A DNA stretch of 64,000 bases from Phoebastria nigripes (taxonomy: Eukaryota; Chordata; Aves; Procellariiformes; Diomedeidae). Within the stretch, counting starts at the first letter, position 1. Every line of letters starts with the position of its first letter. The notes under the pieces were generated by a model that was not told where the DNA came from, made no database searches, and worked only from the letters and a program-made list of their open reading frames with translations. The stretch is from assembly GCA_035582835.1 (NCBI GenBank), contig JAYKAV010003266.1:2108159-2172158 (forward strand), read 5' to 3'. The translations under genes were made by a program, and so were the position numbers. Below are positions 57,349 through 64,000 of this stretch, piece by piece.

Positions 57349-59380
57349 CTGCAGCACGGGACGGCCGTGCTAGAGCCTGAGGAGGACAGCTCTGCCAGGC
57401 TGATTTCTGCGTGTTAGCGTGCACGAGCTATTCCTAGCTCCCGAAGGGAGAAACTGCACGTGCACAGGTGTCAGTGGAGAGGAGGTAAAGGGCCTGCTGG
57501 AAATACCACTCTTGGCTTTTGAAGTATTGCATCCCTCATTTTGATGGTCCAGCCCTAAGGAATGAAAAGTGACATTGTGGGAACGGATCTAAGGAGCAGA
57601 GGCTCGTGTCCAGTGCAGTCAATGGGCAAATAAATTGTCTTCACACTATTCATCTCTTAATCACATGGCTTTGGTGTGCTGTTCAAAATATGCATTTAAA
57701 GAAGTCTTAGAAGTTTGTACCTTCATCACAATATATTCTTATTGCCTTGTTTTTTTGTGGGAGGAATAGTATTAGAAGCTGGCTTAGAGGCTTAAAACCA
57801 GTCCTTGCCATTTCTTAGGTGCTGGCCCTTCCAGCAGCCTGAGAGCTAATCCTCAGCTCTCCTTTCCCCTTTAAAGGAGTAAAACGATAGAGTCATGTAC
57901 NGGCTGAGAAGGAGCTGTTTTGTGTGGTTTTTTTATAAAGGAAAATAGTTGGCAGGAACATGAGCAAAGCTGAAAGTATTTTCATCTGTTTTGTTTTGTA
58001 ATGTTTAATGTTTTGTTTCCTACTTTACGAATTATACAAAGGAATCACTCAAAATAAAGGTCTCCCATTCTGGAAAGAGAAAAAAGAATCTACAGTGGGA
58101 CTAATATGACTACTCAGAATTGGCCAAGTAAGAAAAAAACCAAAATATCTTGAAAAATGACAATATCTATTTTTTCTTAGGAAAAAAAATAGAAAAGCTG
58201 AACCTCTAATTGAGATTTGTTTGCAAAATAATTCCATGCTGGGAAGAGTAATCAACTCGTGCGTAAAAATATTTTTTGAGATTAATTTTTATTTTGTTAA
58301 CCGCTTGGATTTTAGAACTTACTAGTGGTTTTCAAGTGATTATTGCTATGTAAGTACAAAATACCCATCCTAACTTTTAAACTGTTGCATACCCTTGTTT
58401 TATGAAAGGCTACAGAAGAGAACTGACCAAAAAGACACAGTTTAGAAGCAGTTTAAAAAAAAATTCTTGGCAGCTTGAGGAGAAAACAGCTGGGAAAGGA
58501 GACGCTTCTCACTCCCTCTTTTTTACAGGTATTTTTAAAAGATAATAGCTTATAATTAGTTATTTTTAGAAGCATCTAGAAGCCTCAGCTGAGACCCAGA
58601 GGCCAGTGTGGCTCAGTGCTGTACAAGCAAAGACAGTTTATCCCTGGCCAAAATAATTTACAATCCCAGTTTCAAGGCTGAGACAAGAGGCAGGGATAAA
58701 CCTCAGCCAGTACCTGCCAGCACCAAACCCAGCACGAAGAGCAGAACGCCGCGGTTAGCGACGGTGTCGGTTTATTCAGCTGAGCTGATGAAGCCACTCT
58801 GAATATGATAATTTTCAGTAAGAAAAATAAAAAGCATTTCAGGAATTTTTCAGATAAGGACAAATAATTTGTGGCATCAAGTTTTAAATACTCTGGGAGT
58901 GTCTTGGCAGCCGACGCTCAACGAGGAGCTGCAGGCAGGCGTGGTGCTCGCTCTGTGTGCGTCTGGCAGCTCCCGGGCACTCGTGGGTGCTGTGCTGGGG
59001 GTGGGAGTGGGGACTGAAGCGATTCGTATGAATCACAGCAGCTTTCCCAATCTCTTGCTATGCTTATAAAAGCAGGGGCTGGCAGACACATGCATTGAGC
59101 GAGATGTGCCCTCGCATCCATAGGTGTTTCTAAGTCACGGCCAAGCCTCTCTGCACACACGCAGCATCACTGCCTTTCTGTAGGTGCGTCCCGTAAAGCA
59201 GTGGGGAAAAGGAGGAGGTCTGCTCTCGGACGTGGTCTGCTGTGGCACAGCAATGCTAAGAAAGCTGCTTAGGAATGTCTAAACAAATTTTTCCCTGTTT
59301 ATTCATTTCCCAATTGGAAAATACTGCTTTGTCATGTTAAGGCTGGTGAAATTTTTAATGGGAGTTTTTCTTGTACCCAG

Positions 59381-59548
59381 GGTGTAACTCCGGGGAGTTG
59401 GGAGGTGACAGCAGGACTGACAACCGGGACTGTGGGACAGCCAAAAACTCTGCTACAAACTCGGCCGGGATACGGGAGACTGGAGCTGCAAGACTGTCCT
59501 CCGTGGCGATCCAGGCAGGGATGTGCAGGCGAATTTCTGTCAGCCCAG
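59381..59548 (+). other. Exon-like segment with strong splice sites (+)
   Basis: The acceptor GTTTTTCTTGTACCCAG ends at 59380 and the donor CAG|GTGAGC begins at 59549. The 168 bases between are open in two + frames. It stands out in GC content from its AT-rich surroundings. Neither translation is recognised. It may be a later exon of a transcript starting in the CpG island at 50 kb. Confidence 0.3.
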
Positions 59549-59559
59549 GTGAGCGCCCA

Positions 59560-62500
59560 TCAGCCCAAAGGTACCAGCTGTTCTGCAGTGCGTCTTCCTC
59601 ATTTAATTAAAAATACGAAAAGCAAGCCCCAAATCCTGGATCTGCATTTCAGTGCAGAGGACAAATGAATCTCAAAAATGTGAAATGAAATCTTTTCTGA
59701 TGAGCTGTAAGTAAAAATACTATTTACTGAAGTGACAGTCCTGCTCAGAACTAACAAGGTATTTTCCAGACAGACACCCTCTTCCTAACTCTCCTTTCCT
59801 CCGAGAGCCGCTCAGCCGGGCCGTAAGCCTCGGTGTTCCTGGGGGGAGGCAGCCGGCCAGCACCGTGCCACCCAGAGAGTCCAAAACCTTACCACCCCGC
59901 AGGTCAACCCGCCAGGCTGACAGCCCTGGGCGCGATGCTGTCGGCGTTTCAGACCCTGCCCTTTGTGATGGCTGTGTCCTAACGTGCGTCGGGACTTGGT
60001 TTATTTTTTTCTAAAATGTCCAAACAGGCTCAGTCAGACACTTTAAATGAATTTCGTGCTGTTCCCCCTGTATTTGCGGGAGAGTTGTTCCTCAGTTACG
60101 TAAATCCAAGATATTGAAGGAGTGTTTGATGACTTTTTCCTTTGTTTTACGGGATAGAAGGTCTTTCAGTCGCTGGCTGTTTTTCGCAGCAGCGGCAGCG
60201 ATGTGTGCAGACCGAGATCCATCTCGAGCAGAGGGACCCTTGTGCTTACCTAGTGATTACTGCCACAGAAATGAAATGAAAAAACATAGCATTAACTCCT
60301 GGTTTCTGATAAAATTAAGTTATTATAGCTGAAGCGATACATTTTCTGGCTAAATATTTAAATTGGTAATTAATATACATCTTTTAGGGTGGGGAAATAG
60401 TTGTTTTCCATAGTTTCATAGGCTTTACAGGAGAAATAACCTACCATAGTTTGAAAGCAGAGGCTTAAATCTGTTTATTTCATACTAAACATTTTGTAAC
60501 GCTGCTTATGAGATAGTAAGTCAGCTCTCTGTATGAATGTTGTCCAGGAGGAAGTAAAACCAAGAGGGATTTCTGGCAGTTCCTACGGGATGTACTGGTG
60601 CATGGCTCCACTCCGGGGGGCTTTGACCATGCCGGGCGGCTCTGGCACTGGACCGAGCTCCCCCGGGGCTGCCGGCGGTTCGGGGAGCCAGTAGGAAGGT
60701 GGTGATGTTTAAATCTTTAACCAGCAAAACACACGTTACCTGAAACCCTGTCTTCCAGCGGTTTAGTCTGGTTTTGCTAACTGAGGAGAGCAGATTTCCA
60801 GGGCTGGTCGCCGAGTTAAGCCTGTGCTGATCGGCTGGAGCCGGGCGGCCGAAGGCCGGCGAGGCGGGATGCTGCTGTCACTGCCGTCGCTCCCATCACT
60901 CCCGTCGCTCCCGCCGGGGAACGGCGTGTTCCTGGGGTTACGCAATAACGGGCGGCGTGCACCCCCCGGCCCCTCTCCTGCTGCAGCGGGCACCGATCCC
61001 CGCTCCATTCACAGCCTCTGTGTCCCCACGTGAAACGGGAAACCTTGAAAAAGCAGAAGTGTGGCTGTAATTAGGATTAATCTATTTTTAGCAAGCTGTC
61101 TGGTGCCCTGCCCATGCTCCAGCTGAGATGTTTAATTCTATCTAGCTTGACTCTTTCTGCAGTTGCACCCAGGATTGATAGAAAAATTTTCTTTTAAACC
61201 TTGAATTTGTTGGGGTTTTGTTTTGGTTTTGGTTGAGTATGGTGGTTTTTACAAAAAAAAAAAAAAACAAACCACCTTTTTTCCCCCCCATATACAACAG
61301 CTGGAAAATCCAGCACTAAAGTAATACAAAGGTTGCTGTATAAAAAAAGTTGTACAACTTTTACTATCATTATTATTCATTTTACTATGTAGTTTGGAAA
61401 CCTAGTCATAGATCAGGAATGTGTTGTACCCTGGGCTGCACAAACAGTACGGAAGGAAAATTGCCTCTTCCAAGCTACATTGAGTAAAAACATGTAGTGA
61501 TACCAATACGATCTTTGCTGAATAGCATCGGGACAAGATGTTAAAGATGTCAATGAACAGCCAGCTCGGCACCTGGTCATTTACTGAGCCCGTATTTAAG
61601 TATCTGCTGTTCATATGTTTAACCTTTTATAATGTATTTGTAAAGGGAACTTCAAGCAAGATTAGCCGTCAGTTAGGAAAACACCGCGAACCACAGCTGG
61701 CTGGAGATCAATAGATTCCTCCGTCCCGCTGCCCCCCCCCGCCCCGGTTTTTGCAAATATTCATGCCCCATGCGAGACTGGCCGGAGGGCCAGGCAGCGG
61801 GGCGGCGGGAGGAAGGAGCAGCCCCGCCGCCTTCCCCAGGGCCGCGTCCCTCCCTGGGCAGGGGAACAGTACCTTTATGCAGCGTACGGGCATCAGGTTT
61901 ATTTGAAGTTTTCCTTGTAACAGCCGCGCTCTCCGATGGGTGGGAAGCGTGAGGGTGGTCCGCTGCCTCGTGACTGGGAAGATGCTCTCCTTAGGAAAAA
62001 ACAGGCTCCTCAGCAAAATGCTGTTCTCTGCCAGAAAATACAGCAATCAGCCCAGGGGCATGTTCTGCTTTACATGTAGGGGCAGGGAGTATTTTCCTCT
62101 ACACCCCACCTGTCCCTTTCCCCCCCCGCCCGTGTATTTTGGTGACTCATGAAGCTTCAAAGTGCTGAGCGTGGAGAACGGCTATTTCTGTGCTTCCACT
62201 GCAATCCCTGCTACCTCCGACTGTGCTGTCAGTGCACCTCAGCCATGCACCCCCGCCGGCTCTATTCTTAGCAGCTAATAGCTGAAATAATTACTTTTGT
62301 CTCAGCGCTGTTGGCTCCTTAGATTTGGAACTGAGCAAAACCTGCAGCTCGGGGAGCCTGGCTGCCCCCGCTCCCTCTCCCACCGTGGCCAGAGCGGCGG
62401 GGGGTCCGGGGACGCTGCCACGCCGACCTCCGGGCAGCGTTCTGTCATTGTGCTGCCCCGGAACGCTGCAAGACAGCAAGCAGGGTCAGCAGAGCTGTCC

Positions 62501-64000
62501 GTTGAGGATCCTAAATAGGTCCTTGAACCTTCTACACAGGGCATAAGCTTTGCTTTGAAGCCGCCCGTATGTTAATGTGGTGCCACCTCTTTGAAAAGGA
62601 TCTCGGCTGGGATTTTCTTAGACTTCACAGGGTAAATTCCAGGACTCCAGCTTTTCAAAGGGAGGGCTAGGTTTTCACCTGCAGGTTTCCATTTCAGTGC
62701 CTGCTTTATTGCGTGGGCTAGGTTTGCGCGAAGAATGCAAGCGTTTTATGCAAATGTGACTACCCAATGCCAACACATCCCCAACAGTTCTCGGGAACGA
62801 ACCCACACCTCTGGCTTTGCAGTCTTTTGATCTCAACACCAGCTATTCCATCCGATTCCCTTGAACCACTCCCCCCAAAGAGGACTATGAAAAAACCCCG
62901 ACCTTTGTGCAGAGTCAGTTGTGCACACCCAAGCAGGNGCACAGAATCAACTTTAAAACTGTTTCAGATGGGTTTTTTTAATTGTTATTTATACGCCTGC
63001 CTGCTCTTCCTCCTGTTGGTTGGGACCCCAGCAAGAGTAACAGCATGTGTATGCACTGGGCTGGCAAAGAAAAGGCAGTGCTGAAAATACTGCAGAAGCC
63101 ATTTCTCTGGCATTCACTAATGAAACTTCTCTGGAAAACAAAACCTTTCGGAAAAAAACCTAAACCTAAATGTTTGTTGTGACTCTGTAACTTTTCTATT
63201 GTCACAGTGGAACAAAACCTGATGCGTGGTACACCAGGTAGAATATCCCTTCATGGACTTTCGTAGCTGTGTTAGCAAATATTCCTATTTTGGAGTTGCA
63301 AGTCTCCAGTTTCCTGGAAATCTGCATGTCCTGGTGACTGTTAGGATAGCACTGTAAAGCCACGGATTGTCTGTTGTTGTCCGTGTACATGTGAAAATAG
63401 AAGGACGACGTCAAAGTCTTATTTCTGCTTTTCTTTGAAAAATGAAAGAAAGTACCTCCTCGAAATAATTTCCTATCAATTTCCTCTAAAAGCCACACTG
63501 TTCCGGCAGCTTCTGTTTCAGATGACGGTTACATCTCACTAATTGACTGGGGGCCTTCTGCGCAATAAGGACTATAATTAAGCAAGAGGCACAACTTGAG
63601 TAAAATCTGGGAGCAAGGAACTCCCGAATTTCCGTATCAGCATTGACCCTGATTCCACATACAATATGTGGGTCAAATTATTTAACCTTTATTTAATTCA
63701 GCCTTCCCATACGCAAAATTGTATTAATTTTAAATAAGCAAACATCAAAAACTTACCAGTTCCCATAGGTAACAACTAACATTACTCCTTTATTTGCGGT
63801 CAATGTAGACAATTGTTTTACTATAGCAAAGAATTAAGTAGGATTTTTTTTTTAAGGACCATTTACTAGTACAACATTCAGATTAAAAGAAAATTTTAAA
63901 AATTAATCACCCTCTGATTGGTGAGGGTTAGGGGAAACAGCCCTGGCAGATGGGCTATCGTGTTACTGTTTCTGCTGATATTTCTTGAATGGAGCTGGCT
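59560..64000. other. No gene recognised to the right end
   Basis: A GC-rich patch at 60570-60990 contains a short nonamer repeat (60878-60914). A-rich and T-rich tracts lie near 61250. Two small GC-rich patches occur at about 61730-61870 and 62340-62470. The final 1.5 kb is AT-rich and would suit an intron or intergenic DNA. Confidence 0.45.
60878..60914. repeat. 9-bp tandem repeat, CGTCGCTCC type
   Basis: Four imperfect copies of a nonamer TCGCTCCCR. The open frame it creates on the minus strand (Ser-Asp-Gly repeats) is a by-product of the repeat. Confidence 0.75.

Larger units (their letters stand above)
52560..59370. other. Gene-poor region right of the CpG island
   Basis: Apart from the CR1 remnant at 55940, the A-rich tract at 57230 and the exon-like segment at 57287, nothing could be assigned. 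Several moderate frames exist (for example 54008-54466 on + and 56271-56615 on -), without splice support or similarity that I recognise. A short tandem duplication lies at about 55763-55802. Confidence 0.45.

Noticed and set aside
49895..64000. miR-29b-2 / miR-29c hairpins
   Set aside because: Neither TAGCACCATTTGAAATC nor its reverse complement was found by eye in this window. If present they lie further right.
1..64000. Endogenous retroviruses, DNA transposons, CRISPR arrays, prokaryotic operons
   Set aside because: No long terminal repeats, retroviral or transposase frames, or regularly spaced repeats were seen. Only short CR1 fragments were recognised.

Overview
This window is nuclear DNA from a vertebrate, almost certainly a bird. 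The evidence is four fragments of the CR1 retroposon family with typical avian 3' ends, GC-rich CpG islands, large introns with GT..AG boundaries, and one gene that can be reconstructed exon by exon: the sialomucin CD34. There is no operon structure, CRISPR array or prokaryotic feature. Scattered single N bases and one 267-base N gap mark it as a draft assembly.

Layout. Positions 1 to about 5.8 kb look like the end of a long 3' untranslated region on the + strand, closing with a clear polyadenylation signal at 5798-5803. In mammals PLXNA2 lies upstream of CD34 in the same orientation, so PLXNA2 is the likely owner, but this rests on gene order only. From 5.8 to 29.3 kb is intergenic. It holds AT-rich stretches, a strong CTCF-type motif at 13.37 kb, a CpG island broken by the assembly gap (about 21.7-22.3 kb) and two CR1 fragments.

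CD34 occupies 29.3 to about 44 kb on the + strand. Eight coding exons join in consistent phase into a 372-residue type I membrane protein: signal peptide, Ser/Thr/Pro-rich mucin domain, a six-cysteine domain, a transmembrane helix and a 75-residue cytoplasmic tail ending in Asp-Thr-Glu-Met. A possible alternative last exon in intron 7 would give a short-tailed isoform. A CR1 fragment abuts the exon 5 splice acceptor.

From 44 to 64 kb no protein gene could be identified. A strong CpG island at 49.9-50.8 kb carries a ZNF143-type promoter motif and a candidate first exon with a splice donor. By conserved gene order it may be the promoter of the miR-29b-2/29c host transcript, but the miRNA hairpins were not found here and would lie beyond the right end. 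Exon-like segments with good splice sites occur at 51.9 and 59.4 kb (+) and at 52.4 and 57.3 kb (-). The minus-strand segment at 52348-52521 is the best candidate for an unrecognised coding exon. I found no clear novel multi-gene system; the main points of interest are the splicing and promoter observations listed in the findings.
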